A stretch of 64,000 bases of DNA, taken from positions 3,018,158 to 3,082,157 of the forward strand of contig NC_133538.1 of NCBI RefSeq assembly GCF_048544455.1. Reading direction: 5' to 3'. Below, in pieces: positions 42,691 through 56,500 of this stretch. The stretch's first letter is position 1. Each line of letters begins with the position of its first letter. This DNA is from Silene latifolia. Its lineage: Eukaryota > Streptophyta > Magnoliopsida > Caryophyllales > Caryophyllaceae. Position numbers and translations under genes: made by a program. The notes under the pieces are model-generated. The model had not been told where the DNA came from. It did not search any database and saw nothing but the letters and a program-made list of their open reading frames with translations.

Positions 42691-44400
42691 TGTTGTTTTA
42701 ATGTTGTTGTATTTCATTACTCCTACTCACATACGATAGCATTCGATTGTAACACGAGTCTCCGCTTAACCACTATTGCTAACAACAAAAATCTCTTTCT
42801 AAAATCGAACCGTATCATAGGTTGTGGACTAGCTCCATAGGAATTGTTCTATTTCATAGAACTCGATAGGAATCGTCCTGTGCAAATATAAGATTAACAT
42901 CTTAAATTCCTTACATACCCATGTATATGAAATCTCTTATGAAGAAGAATAAATAGAAGTAGTAATTAGTCAAAATATGTTTTGATAATTCTTCTATGCA
43001 TCCATGGTTCAAAAGTCTTATTACTCAACCTAAACACTTATCATCAAGCACTTAAGTTGTTAAGAATATGACAATGTTAAATTGGTAAATTGATTTGCTA
43101 GAAATTTTGATTGACCAAATACCACAATAGAGTTCATCTTTGTGAAGGATTAACTAAGAATTTATATGAAGATAAGTCTTCATCAAGTAGAAATTCTTGA
43201 AGTGAGTGGGAGCAATATGAAGTGAAGTTCCTATCTTAACTATTAAGGATAGAACTAGGCTCGAAATAGAAGGTGTTAGACACTAAAATAGAGACAAACC
43301 CCAATAAGTAAAGATCAAAGAAGTTGGTCGTGTGATTCCAACATATTCCTTCCTTAATATCTATGACATTGACATTGCATTATTGCCAAATATCATATCA
43401 TGAGTATTTGATACAAACTTATGGATTTCATCATATTTGGCATTATCGTGTGACGACACGCAAGAATAAGTTCTGAAATTTGCATGAATGGAACTAGGGT
43501 AGTTATCATTTCATCCATGAACATTTGAATGTTGTAGTGTACTCATTTTAGTTTTGTATTTAGAAATGTACCTCAATAATTATTATGATGTACAATATGT
43601 CTAAATAAGAATATAATTTGAGTTTTGCACAAAAGGTAAAGGGTTTTACCATTATGCAATTAAAACAAGAGTTGTACTCTTACATACCACGATTAAGTTT
43701 ATGGTGAGACCATACAAATCAAGTTAATTATATTCAAACTGTCACATATACAGGACTCAAGTTTGTGACCCCTATCTTTACTCAATTCTCGATTGAAAAT
43801 CGCATTAAGAAACTAGTTTTGACTAGTCTCCCAAACCATTTGATTGGGAATCTTTTGGTGTGTGCAAATCTTGTATTCAAAGTAATATGTTTCGTGACTT
43901 TTCTTGAAGTATAGTGAATAGAATAAGCTATTCACCAAATTACACTTCAATGTGTATGGTCAAAAATATTTTCAATCTGAGAAGGTCATTATTACTTCTT
44001 CTCTTTTACCAATGGATTAGGTAGATACTTGGTATCCACTTAATGAGGTAAGAAGAGAAATTCTTTGAATAAGTTCAATGAATGTTTAAAAGGTATTAAA
44101 ACCTGCAGATTATAAAAACAAAGTATTAGTACTTTGTTAAAATGGGGAACAATAATGTGATGACTTTTATCTGCACAAAAAAGAGTGTGATATCGTATCG
44201 CAAGTTCACTTTCATTATGATATGATTGAATCTTTACAATATAGTTGGAGGTAGTTTCTGATATGAAATTTGTTTGGCATTTAAATTTTCCACTAAAAAA
44301 AACATGATTAAAGCAATCATATACTTTTCATATGAGATATGGTTAGGCATGGTACCTAAATTGTAGCTTGTTTCGATAGTAAACATGTGCTCATTTTTCC
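42691..44400 (+). other. Unrecognised decayed interior of copia A
   Basis: About 1.7 kb where gag, protease and the front of integrase should lie, but no readable frame or motif is visible. Either replaced or decayed beyond recognition. Confidence 0.4.
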
Positions 44401-45800
44401 TAAAAGATCACGAGAACGAAGAGTCTGTGGCTCGTGATGCTGTCTATTAAGAAAAGAGGATTATTTCTTAAAGACAGAGTGGGAGAAAATGTTCAAAAGC
44501 CACAAACTGAAAATAAGACATAGGAAGATGTTCCTTCTTCGTCAAAATCAGTAATTATTTCTTCAAAATCTAAAGTGGACATGAGTCATGTTATTTTTTG
44601 AAAGTAACAAACCTGTAAATTATTACGATGCTTTATCTAGTTTCAACTCCGTAAAAGTCCGAAATGAGCATAAACATGAAAATGTTTATTTAGCTTGGTT
44701 GGTTGGTGACAAAGGGTTTTGCACGCAACAACAACGCCTCATTGAATTCGGATATAATTTAACATTTGGATATTAAAATCATCTTGCATGAGTTTTTGAA
44801 AATCGCAACTATCCTAAGGTAGGATGCAAACTTAAGAAGAAGTCTTAAGTAGAGGTTAAGGAGTTAAACTGTATGTTTTGATAATATACATGAAGTTTAG
44901 TGGGAGTAATGTGGTGTTACTAGTCTTATGTGTAAGGGACATATTGATCATTGTGAATGATGAAAGACTTAGGAGAAGAATAATACATCTATAAGGTATC
45001 CAGATCTACAAAGATAGTTCTAAGAGGATATTAGCGCTAAATGAATATTCTTATATTGATAACAGTCTATACAAGTTCAAAGGTATTGAACATGTAGAAA
45101 TTGAATCCACATGCTTCCGCTGCGGGATTAATTCATTACGCTAAGATGTATCACCATTCTTAAATTTCGTATACTTAGAGTATGACGAAAATTTACAAAT
45201 CGAATCCTTGAGAGAAGTCTCTATATAGCCACATAGTTCATTAGTTAGTACTCAAGAAGTACTAAAGATATGAAGCTAAGCATTTAGAAATGAGATTGAT
45301 TTATGTGCAAGGAGTTACACAAAAACCATATTCTAAACACATAAGGATGGTTAGAGAACCATCTTGGCTATATTATTTAAGGAGGATATCTGCTAGGAAC
45401 ATCCAAGGCAGTTGAACAATGCGATATACACAACGTAAATTGAGTACACTTAATGAGATATGCAAGAAGGAAAGGATGGTATTAGGATTCGGTTTTATGA
45501 ATTGGAGAAACTATGATAGTTCATTCTAATAACCGAAGGTCCTATCCCTACACACTGTGAGGACAGTGGGAGTTATTCAAAGGCAAGAGAGCCTATATCC
45601 ATACTGGATCTAGACACGTACTCAAAGAAGTTCTTATAATACAAGATTATTCACAAGAATGGGAAATAATATATAGTAAGGTTAGGGAAAGTGCAAGTAT
45701 TGCTAAAACTTGCTAACCAAGGCTTTTTCATAGGCTAAGCATGATAAGTCACGCCATTTCAATTGAGTTGAGATGTATAGTTATATACAATATTAAGTAT
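44401..45800 (+). pseudogene. Decayed copia pol (integrase end, RT, RNase H)
   Basis: Readable scraps in family order. ESVARDAVY at 44421-44447 matches the copia integrase tail (VARDAVFLE-like). KFSGSNVVLLVLCVRDILII at 44901-44960 matches the RT catalytic block, with YVDD changed to CVRD at 44937-44948. SKRILALNEYSYID-like text near 45025-45060 follows. IIHKNGK and a LLKLANQ-like tail near 45645-45720 match the end of RNase H. Frames shift repeatedly and the catalytic Asp pair is damaged, so no enzyme is made. Confidence 0.7.
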
Positions 45801-45810
45801 GGATTATAGA

Positions 45811-47016
45811 TGAAGGAAAAATAGATCTATATACTTACATATTCATATATGTTATAATTTAATTTGTCATAAAATTAATGATTGATCTTATGCATGCAAA
45901 CATTAAAACAAAATAAGGAAGAACTTTCCCTTTTGGATGAACTAAGACCCAAGTGTAGGATCTATCCCAAGGATTTATACCCAAAGCTTTCTCTTAATTA
46001 AAATTAATATTATAGATACTAGTACAATATTAATCTTGTAGAAAAATGACCCAAAACAATTTGGTTTTTAATCTCCCAAAAACCGGTTGGGAGAGAATAG
46101 GAGAGGAAGTATTTTCACTTTCTAAAATCTTAATTTTTGATAATTAGAATGAATGAATAATGCACACTCATGCATGTAGTGTATATCAAAAAATATAAGA
46201 CAAAAACCCTTTGCCTTTTCTTTGGTAAACCGGGTAGGAGGGAAGAGGAGGGAAGAAAGGAGACCCAATGCATACTCTTGTTTGCCTTCACAATGCAAAC
46301 TAGGGTTGCATGGCTAGGCTATTAGTGAATGATTATGTTTTCCACTAATTTAAACAACACAATTTTAGCCAAAACCTCCCCTTAATTTCGGTACATACAT
46401 AAAATGGAATCCATTTTATTTTTGTCAATTTTGTCTTATGTCACATGTCATATGTTACATAAATTAGTTTTATATTTTTAACATATTAATAATCAACGTA
46501 TTAATAAAAATACGTCATATACAAAAATCGACTTAGTAATTCATAATTACTTGTACCAAAATATTTTACCAATTTACAAATCACAATAAATTGTATTTAT
46601 AATAATTCATTCAATTTTAATTGTTTCTTTAAACAATAATTTCATCTGAGTAATGATACAATTCAAATACTCAGACCGTATCTCATTTTAATCAATTTCA
46701 ATGTGATACGTAAATTTTACTTCCAAAATCGTCCGTCAATTTTCAAGTAATTTAATTAACTCGTAATGTTATACGATTAATTAAATGATCAATTAAGAGT
46801 GTTGCCCTATAGGTATGACCTAGGGGATCAACTGATCACCACCGTCGCACGACAGTAATGTCAAACTCTAGTCAGCCAATCATTACCGATATATGTTGAT
46901 CAGTTGACAGTAAAATATTACTTCCCAATTGTATTCTTTATAATGAGACTTAAACATGTGATCATCATGATCAACAGTCGTGATCGCATTATTGTCGGAG
47001 GACACATATTCCAACA
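45811..47016 (-). repeat. 3' LTR of copia II
   Basis: 1206 bp; minus strand TGTTGGAATATG...TTTTCCTTCA. Compared with 63744-64000 it lacks about 65 bp after 'aaggaaga' (near 45916), a deletion in this copy. The nested inverted repeat is at 46828-46907 with perfect 11-bp outer arms. Confidence 0.88.
46828..46907. other. Nested inverted repeat, family C form
   Basis: Outer arms TCAACTGATCA / TGATCAGTTGA are perfect over 11 bp (46828-46838, 46897-46907); inner arms GTAATG (46855-46860) and CATTAC (46881-46886). Again 80 nt overall. Confidence 0.75.
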
Positions 47017-47040
47017 ATCTCCCACTTGTCCTCGACAAGT
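47017..47040 (-). promoter_or_regulatory. Polypurine tract and hairpin of copia II
   Basis: GACAAGTGGGAGAT on minus beside the LTR. CACTTGTC and GACAAGTG (47023-47041 region) form a perfect 8-bp stem with a 3-nt loop that contains part of the tract. In element I one base of the stem is changed. Confidence 0.65.
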
Positions 47041-49602
47041 GTGCGTCACCAATTCTCTTGTCCTATTACTATCTCCCACTCAATGCAAGGTGTCTTTCAG
47101 GTCGTACTTGCAAGTGATCATATCGAGAGTGGTTTCCTCGATCTGGAGAATAACTGATTGACCGGATTTATCTATCATAGATACCTTCCGAGCGTGGCCA
47201 CGCATTTCCAGTTCATTACTCCCGAGTGGCCCTGAGATATTGTTATAACCCTGACTAGGGATGGACAATTCCTATCGCACTCATTCCCCTCGACTAGCCA
47301 CAGCCATCATAACCCAAAATATGCCCATTTGACCCCATTTACGAAGGTCGTAGTAACACAAATCAAAGTTAATCTGAAACTGTGCCATCTTAGGTGAATA
47401 GTCTTTAGTCAAAAGAATCGACTCATTCGAATACTATAGTAGCTCTCGCCACGACCAGGCTATATAAATTTGCCAGAACTCTATAAGCGGTCATTAGGCC
47501 CGATAAAATGTTTCCTACCAGTCTGCCTGTGTGATCGACCAGTCATCTCACATGACTCTATGGCACTTGAACTTGCCATCAATCGCATCACACTCTAGTC
47601 ACTTCGAGATGTCACCTCATGTAAGTAACTATGGGCAAATACAATGTTAATCCATGTTCACTTTAACGGGGTTCAATTGTCTCCACAACCCGTTTGGATA
47701 TAACAATGTACAAGGTGAGTTAATAATAACTCAAACGACAAATGTCCACATCACACTCGGGTAGTCAATACCATATTACAACCTTGTGATGCAAATCGTA
47801 AGTGTAAACACTTATTGCTTGCAATAGAAGTTTAACATGCCATGTGTCCATGTGTTCAAACTTCTTATAATCGCATTTTCCTTTACATTCATGTTCTCTC
47901 TCATAGCATGAATCTTACCAAGTACACATCAAGGTTCCCGACCTCGGTTTTGGTTCTTTATCTTGAAAGAACTTCTTTATCGATTATCACATAACGAACG
48001 AATTTGTGGTGAATGATATAACTTGTACCGATCAAGTACTCCATCCACACACAATGCACTAGGTATATGTTTTGCAGAATCTTGCAACAATTTGACAAGA
48101 TGATTAGCCTAGCACTTCTCACAAGTCCTAGCATAGTTAGGAAAGATTAGTTTTGAGTAACTTCTTATTCAACTAAGTATCTTTCCAAAACTTCTTATTT
48201 CTATTTCTAGGCTTGAAAGATTTAGGATTCTCATAAATCCTTACATGTGCTCGGATTTTCATTAATATGCGCAACCTCTTGACACATATAAGAGCATTCT
48301 GACAAACACCGAAATCGCTCATCGGATTCTACTTGAGAATTCATGACGTTTCTATTGTGGCTTACCAATGAATCATCATGCTCTTATGCATATGATTCAC
48401 CATTGGACATGTGCGTGATCATTCTAATGGCGGAAACATTAGTAACTTATAATCATGTCATCAACTATATTTAGATTCAAGGAACGACCATGACTGCTAA
48501 TGGCAATTCCATTTCATTTAGATGAATAACCTATGTTTCTGTTGATCCGATGTGTATCTCCCAATACTTATCCAACATCCCTTGATGTAATTGGATTCAT
48601 CATAGTCCATTTTCATCCAGAATTGAAAACTCAAAACTTCCTCTATGAAGGAAGGTGTTAGCTCGTCATTCTTTAATGAGTGATGAGTTGTAAACATTCA
48701 AAGGATGATAGCTCCCACTAAATTCCATGTCTTCACATGATAATTTCCTAACTCCCACTCAATTCCACATATTTCGAAATTGACTTCTCAATCGAAACTT
48801 TTCAAGAATTGAAATATAAATTGCATTGCCAAGTTATTAAGATAAAACCATATATGTTCCCATCATATCCCTTCAAAATACCTATTTCGAAGAGGTCTCA
48901 TTTTAACCTTACGGAAAGAGATTTTAAATCTCTAACACACTCATGTCATAATGATGTGTGGCAATGTCATTTATTAAATATAAGTAATATCTAATACACA
49001 TCCTTCAAAATATCCCTTTTAGAAGGATGTTTAACCAATCCATTTTCATAATGAGGTTAAGTAATGACATCTGCGTGGTTTAAAACTTTGGCTATTGGAG
49101 ATATCGGTATATCAATCCTTGCAACTTCTAGTGATAAATATCTCTTATTACTAGGATGTTACATTGATTCATTTAGGCTCTTAAGTAAATCTCAAGGTTG
49201 AAACTATTGGTCAAAATTTATCATAAACTTAGTCAAAAACTTGTTAAGACTTTACATTAGTCATTTTGTTCCAAAAATTTCTTTTTGTCTCCTCGTGTAG
49301 TTATCATAAGAATATGTTCTTTCGATTACTTCACTTGGTCTCTTTTGTCATATAGAACTTACTTGAGACCATAGATCTCATCTATTTGGTATACTATGTA
49401 AATAGATATACCTTCATTCAAATCATTCTGTCTTGCATAGATCTTCATTTACACAATAGATCTACTTTTTATCTTGTCTCGTGTGTTGTGTTCTCATTTT
49501 TCTCCCACTCTATCTTTAGAATAAATACACTATAGATTCAAAGATAGCATATGAGACACAAATAATGATTTGAAGTATAAGGATAACTATCTCATAGATT
49601 GA
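47041..49602 (-). pseudogene. 3' UTR and decayed pol of copia II
   Basis: 47041-47720 is a 3' UTR homologous to element I. Beyond that lie only scraps, such as KEPKPRSGTL near 47905-47940, resembling the RNase H EPRSH block. No long frame is present. The region ends at the Tekay insertion. Confidence 0.45.
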
Positions 49603-49607
49603 TTAAT

Positions 49608-52345
49608 TGTAACACTCCGTAATTTCGGACCGTTATTATTTTGCGAAAGTAATTTATTAAACAAGTTGAATTTAATATTAATGTATTTGAAGTAATAATA
49701 ATTCAACGAAATGTAATTCTATTATATTTTGAAGTAAAATATTTAATTTGATAGTTTCGAAATGTTTAAAAATAGTTTAAACCATGTAAAAACCTTTTAT
49801 TTCGAAATAAGGGCATATCGGGAAAAATGGCAATTCTTTTGAAAATTGGGCAAACGATTTTGGAAATGGGTCATATGAGTACTCAATCTTCTTGTAATCT
49901 CGTGTTTAAGAACTTTGGCATCGTCGGAATTTGCATTTGACGAACGGTTCTAATTATCGGCGAAACGAGCCAAAATCGACTAATGAAATTCCGCGGGAAA
50001 AATCCCGTCTCCTTTCTCCTAGCCACGCCACACCCTTCCTTCACCTTCCCTTTGCATTTTTCTTTTCCAACTTCATCTCCCTTGAATGTTCTAAAGCTTT
50101 CTAAACATAAAACACCATTTTCTTACCTTTTTAAGCTAATTTTCATCATAATTCACTCGTTTCTACTCCAAATTTCATAAGGATTACATATTTGGAATCC
50201 TCTCTTCATTTCCAACATCCTAGTATGTATTAAATTCATTTGCCCTAAATTTATTTTGTCCACCATTTTTAGGGTTTTGATTATTAGTGCTTATAATTGT
50301 GTTTTATTGTTTATTTAGGTGAAGATTTAGAAGACGAGTTTGGAGACTCGTATATAGTTGAAGATAGTGGCTAGTTGGCATATTAGGGTTTGGTGTTCAA
50401 GGTGCTAGTTGCTCATTTTGTTGCTTAAGGTAACATATTTCGAGTTACTCGACGATTAAATGTCACATTCTTTGCTTTTTGTATGATTTTGTGATTGTTA
50501 ATTGAGTGGTTTATTTCACATGATAATATGGGTTAAATTCATGTCTAATTCATGTCTTTTGTTAGTTTAAGTTCACATATTAGTATGGAAATGAAATAGG
50601 AATGATTAATTGATGCTTCAGACGATATTAAACTGAACAAAAATGGAGAAATGGAGGGTTTGGGGTGGCGGCCAGCAAGCCCTAAGCAGCCTGAGCAGCC
50701 CACGGCAGGCCCTGGGTTGGCCCGGGTCGGCCCGTTGCTTGTTTCGCGGTTTTTCATGCGTTGTTCGTCGTTTCGAGTTTATTAATGTTATATTTAGTAT
50801 AAGTAACATATGGGTAATCTTTTGAAATGAATAATGTTAGTAATGAATACAATGATGTTGGTAAAATTATGCTTATATTGGTAGTTTATACATGTTAGGA
50901 TAGGTTATGATATGAAATTGTAATGAATAGGCATAAAATGAATTTTATAGCGATAATTGTAATGTTTGGATGATTATGCCGAAAACTGAGCCCTTGGTCC
51001 CTTTGATCAATCGATGTCGATCAATTGTGTGATTGGTCACCAGCGATTGAACCCGTGCACTGTCGCAGGGGCGGGGTTGCGGTAAAAATTCGGTTGGATG
51101 AAATTATTGTGAAAAATGGATATTTGGCCTTATTCTTGTTTTAGGCCATTAATTATGTTTTTATTTCACATAAGTGGTTGGTTGTTTTGAATGGGTTCAT
51201 ATATTGTAGAAACGGCCTTAGATTCCCTGAAACCTTTAATATTGTTAATATTGCTTGAAATGGAGTTGGTATTGAATACTTCTTGCAGGTTGTTGTGTTT
51301 GTCATAGATAGGTCTTTATAGTCTTTGACGAGTATATGTTCACTGCTTAATAGCCTTTGTGTTCCTGACTTGGTGGGTTTATATCCAAGTTGGGGTATGA
51401 CCTCGTTACTTATTTTGAGGGTAAGTGGTCAGCTTAAGTACTAGCCAACCCTTTGGTGGACTCCTTAGGGTACTCACTTTGTTGTTTAAAAAAATTGTGG
51501 GTCTTGGGTGCGGTGGTGTGTATCCGCATGTCTAGGTCTGCGCAGATTTTAGGCTAGGGTTGTGTTGTGTCTTGGCCATGTTTTGATAGAACCTCTGAGC
51601 CAAGATACCGGTTCGATTACCTTCCCTACCTCGTGGTATAGACTCGAGTTACAGAGTGACTATTGACGGTGCTAAGAACTTATGCCTGTCTTTGATATAT
51701 TGCCCTTTCTTGTATGGTGATTTTATGAATTGTAATAGGTGAGATGCAAGCCGGTTACAATTGATAAAGTTTGGATTACTGCTTGTTATATGTTTCACAT
51801 GATAGTTTAATTTGGTCAGTTTAGTGTTCATATGGAAGAATATTCGATAATTAGTTTATTTATGATGTTGTTTACATGTTACATTACATGTTACATTAAA
51901 TATGACATTTCGTGGCTGGGAGGACTCGAAGTTACTCCCCACTGAATTGTGGCTTTCGTGTTTGTATAAAATGCGAATGACAGGTTGATGATGATTAGAT
52001 GGGGTACACGGACGAGCTAGTGAGCAAAAGAACCTTGGACCTAGTTTGGTTATATTTTGTAGTAAACCTTTAAACTTATGGTTGTGTATATATTTTGAAG
52101 GGACATATGTCTCCCTCTTTTACTTTGGTTTGTATCACTTTATCCTCGCGACTTTAGCTATGTTATGTAAATTAGTTTTTTAGATTTGCAGGTTTTGGCA
52201 CTCTTCATTTGGAAGTGTTTGTGAATGGTTTAGAAAAGTTTTTAAAATTACAGGTTTTTATCTAGTCGAACCAATTACAAACATATCCTGTCAGTTTTTC
52301 TATAGAATTTACGTGTTTATTTAACGTTAAAATGAGGGTGTCACA
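49608..52345 (+). repeat. 5' LTR of Tekay element
   Basis: TGTAACACTCCG...GGTGTCACA, 2738 bp. Short open frames at 49983-50180 and 50545-50825 recur in the other LTR but have no recognised similarity. A small inverted repeat TTGATC/GATCAA lies at 51003-51024. Confidence 0.95.
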
Positions 52346-52347
52346 GT

Positions 52348-52362
52348 TGGTATCAGAGCTTG
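52348..52362 (+). promoter_or_regulatory. Primer binding site, initiator-Met tRNA
   Basis: TGGTATCAGAGCTTG two bases after the LTR, the standard site for this lineage. Confidence 0.9.
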
Positions 52363-52520
52363 TTGCTCCCGACGCACGTTTGTGCACCCCACTTAAAATC
52401 ACTTGACCTTTAAATAATAAACTTGAGAAATGGGTAGGATGGGTAGATTTAGGATTTTATGTGGTAGCCTGTTTGTGATTGCTAATTGTTAGGTACTAAT
52501 TAAATTTTCTCTTTTGCAAG

Positions 52521-53500
52521 ATGGCTCCACCAAGGAGAGTTGATGATGCTATTTTACTAGCTCTTACTCAAATCCTCCAAAACCAACAAAATCAGCAGAA
52601 TCAACAAGCTCCTCCTCCTCCTCCGCCTCTTGAGGGTACTCCAGGCACCTGTACTTGGGTGTCTAACCAATTAACCCGAAACACCACTCCCACTTATGGT
52701 GGAGAAATTGATCCAGTTGCTCTTGCGGGGTGGTTTCGAGAGTTAGAGAAAAGCTTTTCGTTGTATGATGTCCAGAAGGAACACAAAGTGAAGTTGGCAT
52801 CTCACTTCCTAGTACGAGAAGCAGATCGATGGTGGTCTATGACTGGCCTCTTTGTTTCATCCGAACCGGGTTTTGACCGGGAACGTTTCAAGGAATTAGT
52901 GGAGGCCCGATTCTATCCGCAAGAACTTAAACAGCAGAAGTTGAAGGAATTCATGGAATTAAAGCAAGGAAGCCTTCCTGTTCGTGGCCTTCACCGATAA
53001 ATACAACGAGTTGGCTCATTATGCTACTAGATTGGTGAAGGATGACAATGAAAAAGCCTTCTTTTATCTTGAAAAGCTCTCTCCTAAAATCAAAAGCATG
53101 GTCCGACGGGACTCCACCAGCTTTGTTTCAATTTACAATGATACTTTATGGGCTGAGAATTCCCTGAAAGACATTGAAAATGTAGCTCGTGCAACCAGTT
53201 CCAGTCTTGGCAACAGGCCTTTATATCCATCTTCTAGGCCCTATACTCCTTCACCCAGGTTCACCTCTTCTCCCTCTTACCCAAACAAGAGGAGATTTGA
53301 TCCCTCTTGTGCAAGTTAACCGGGGTGGTCAATCTTCATCTCTTAACAACAATAAAGGTGCTAAAGACCGAGTGTGCTATAATCGCAAGAAACCAAAGAC
53401 ATCCTGGTAAATGCTTCGTTGATCCTATCATATGCTTTTCTTGCAACAAACCGGGCCACAAGGCCAATGTTTGCCCGGAGAAGAAGGTGACGGCTCCTAC
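52521..53500 (+). pseudogene. gag: Tekay Gag, frameshifted
   Basis: Starts at the ATG at 52521 (MAPPRRVDDAILLALTQIL) with a Gln/Pro-rich linker, then the capsid domain (WFRELEKSF, LVREADRWW, RFKELVEARFYP). One extra base near 52985 shifts the frame; the capsid continues as FTDKYNELAHYATRLV. Further shifts near 53300 and 53395 precede two zinc knuckles, a damaged first (CYN...HPGKC) and an intact second CFSCNKPGHKANVC at about 53432-53475. The start is chosen because it opens the family N-terminus 158 bp after the primer site. Confidence 0.9.
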
Positions 53501-56500
53501 TACTCCTGCTTTGCCCCGAGAGAGGCCGAAAGGCCGGATTTTTGTCATGAGCCGAGCGTGTCGAGGCACACCCGATATCATTACTGGTACATTTTCTATT
53601 TTTGATGTTCCTTGTTTGGTACTATTTGATACGGGTGCCTCTTTATCTTTTATTTCAATGAAACTCTCCGATAATTTATCACTTGAATCATAACATGGAG
53701 AAAGCACATCTATATCCTTACCCTCTGGTGATGTCTTTTCTTGTTCTAAATCTATCCGAGAGTTCCTATTTCTATCGCGGGATCAATATTTCCAGCAAAT
53801 CTTTTCCGATTTCCGCTTGAAGAATTTGATGTCATTTTGGGCATGGATTGGTTACATACTTATCATGCTCGATTTGAATGTCGGGACCAGAAAATAATTC
53901 TTACAAGCCCTTCAGGTCACCGTGTGTCTTATCAAGTGGTTAAAAGACAAACCGGTGCTAAATTAATTTCTGCTATGAAGTTTGTCAGTGCGATGAAAAA
54001 GGGTCATCAAGCCTTCTTGTGTATGGTGACTCCTTCAGATTCTTCCTCTCTGCCTCCTAAAGAGAATGTTCCGGTGGTATGTGAATTTCTTGATGTTTTT
54101 CCTGATGAGCTACCGGGAATTCCTCCTGAAAAGGAAGTCGAATTTACTATTGATCTTATTCCTGGTACCGGCCCTATTTCTAAAGCTCCTTATAGGCTGG
54201 CACCGTCTGAAATGAAAGAGCTGAAGATTCAGCTGGATGATTTGATTGCCAAAGGTTTTATCCGACCTAGCTCTTCACCTTGGGGTGCTCCTGTTCTCTT
54301 TGTAAGAAAGAAGGATGGATCTATGCGGTTATGCATAGATTATCGTGAACTTAACCGGGTTACTATCAAGAATAAATATCCTCTTCCTAGAATTGATGAT
54401 CTTTTCGACCAACTCCGAGGTGCTTCCACTTTTTCTAAAATTGACCTTCGTTCGGGCTATCATCGATTCCAGGTCAGAAAGTCGACATTCCTAAAACGCC
54501 TTCGACTAGATATGGTCATTTCGAGTTTACGGATGCCATTCGGATTGACCAATGCTCCAGCGATTCATGGATCGGATGAACCGTACTTTCAGAGAACACC
54601 TTGACAAATGCGTTGTGGTGTTCATTGATGATATCCTGATCTATTCTAAATCTGAAGAAGAACATGCCAAACACCTTCGAGCCATTTTGGGGATTCTGCG
54701 CCGTGAAAAATGGTATGCTAAATTCTCTAAATGTGAATTCTGGTTACCTAAAGTGACCTTCCTTGGGCACGTCATTTCGAAAGAGGGCGTTACGGTAGAT
54801 CCCGCCAAAATCGAAGCCGTTGTTAATTGGAAAAGTCCGACCAATGTTTCAAAATCCGTAGTTTTCTTGGCTTGGCGGGTTACTATCGGCGGTTTGTGAA
54901 GGATTTTTCAAAGATTGCTAGGCCGATGACTCGATTCTTTGAAGAAAGAGTCTAAATTTGTGTGGTCTGAGGAGTGTGAAAATGCCTTCCAGGAATTGAA
55001 AAAGAGGTTGACTACCGCTCCGGTGTTGACCTTACCTGAAGAAGGAGTGGACTTTGATGTTTACTGTGATGCTTCTAAGCATGGTTTAGGTTGTGTCTTG
55101 ATGCAAAAAGGGAAAGTCATTGCTTATGCCTCTCGGCGACTTAGAGTTCATGAAGTTAATTACCCGACTCATGATCTTGAATTAGCTGCGGTGGTGCATG
55201 CTTTGAAGATTTGGAGACACTACCTCATTGGAGTCCATTGCAACATCTACACCGACCACAAAAGTCTGAAATACCTCTTTACCCAAAAAGATCTGAACAT
55301 GAGACAAAGAAGATGGTTGGAATTGGTGAATGACTATGATGCCGATCTAATTTATCACGAAGGAAAAGCTAATGTGGTGGCTGATGCTCTTAGCAGAAAA
55401 TCCTGTCATTCTTTGAAATCTTTTCGGGAATTACCTCCTGAACTTGTTTTAGATCTTCAAAAATTGGGAATAAGCCTTGTAAAAAGGAGCTCTAATCATC
55501 TTAATGCCATGTCAGCCGAACCTGACTTCTACCGTGAGATCCGTGCTTGCCTTCCCGATGATCCTACTTTCAAATCCATTCGAGCTAAAATTCAACTTGG
55601 GCAAGCTAAGGATTGTAAGATTGATGATGATGGGTATCTTCGTTATCAAGGTAGAATCTATGTTCCGAGGGCAGCTGATTTGAGAAAAAGAATTCTTGAT
55701 GAAGCACACCTCTCTCCTTACTCCGTTCATCCGGGAGGTACCAAAATGTACAAAGATTTGAGATTACAATTCTGGTGGCCTAGGAAGAAGATTGAAGTTA
55801 TGGAGTATGTCAGTAAATGCCTCACCTGCCAGAAAGTAAAGATAGAGCATCAAAAGCCCGGGGGTTTGCTTCAACCCTTGGATGTTCCTCTTTGGAAATG
55901 AGAGTCTATTTCCATGGATTTTGTGATGGCTTTACCCAGGACTTCCACTGGGAAGAATGCTGTTTGGGTGGTTGTGGACCGATTGACTAAGTGTGCTCGG
56001 TTTATTCCTATCAAAGAGACCTGGAGTTTAGAAGTTCTAGCTCGTGTCTATGTGGATGAAGTAGTGCGCTATCATGGGGTTCCTAAAGATATAGTTTCAG
56101 ATCGGGACCCTCGATTTTGTTCTCGTTTACGGACTGCATTACGGGAGGCCTTGGGTAGTAAACTATTGATGAGCACTGCTTTTCACGCCGCCACTGATGG
56201 TCAAACCGAGAGAACAATTCAAACTTTAGAGGATCTTCTTCGTGCCTGTGCCTTAGATTTCCAAACTTCTTGGGAGAAATGTTTACCTCTGGTTGAGTTC
56301 TCTTACAACAACAGCTATCAAGCCTCCATTAAAATGGCACCCTATGAAGCTCTGTACGGTAGAAAATGCCGTACTCCAGTCTGTTGGGATCAAACCCAAA
56401 ATGTTCCAATGTTAGGACCTGATTTGGTGACCGAGTCCATTGAACAAGTTAAAATCATTCGGGAGCGGATGAAAGCCGCTCAGGACCGTCAAAAATCATA

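Larger units (their letters stand above)
38056..45810 (+). mobile_element. Ty1/copia element A, 5' LTR to decayed pol
   Basis: 5' LTR (split by a solo LTR), degenerate Met primer site, leader and pol relics on plus. It inserted into the Tat pol: the LTR begins TGTTGGAG at 38056, with 'gtcct' as the left flank. The 3' LTR is not in the window because copia II inserted at 45811. Same LTR family as element I. Confidence 0.82.

Noticed and set aside
49983..50180. 65-codon frame repeated in both Tekay LTRs (also 57704-57901)
   Set aside because: Repetition follows from LTR identity; no domain recognised and no sign of coding constraint.
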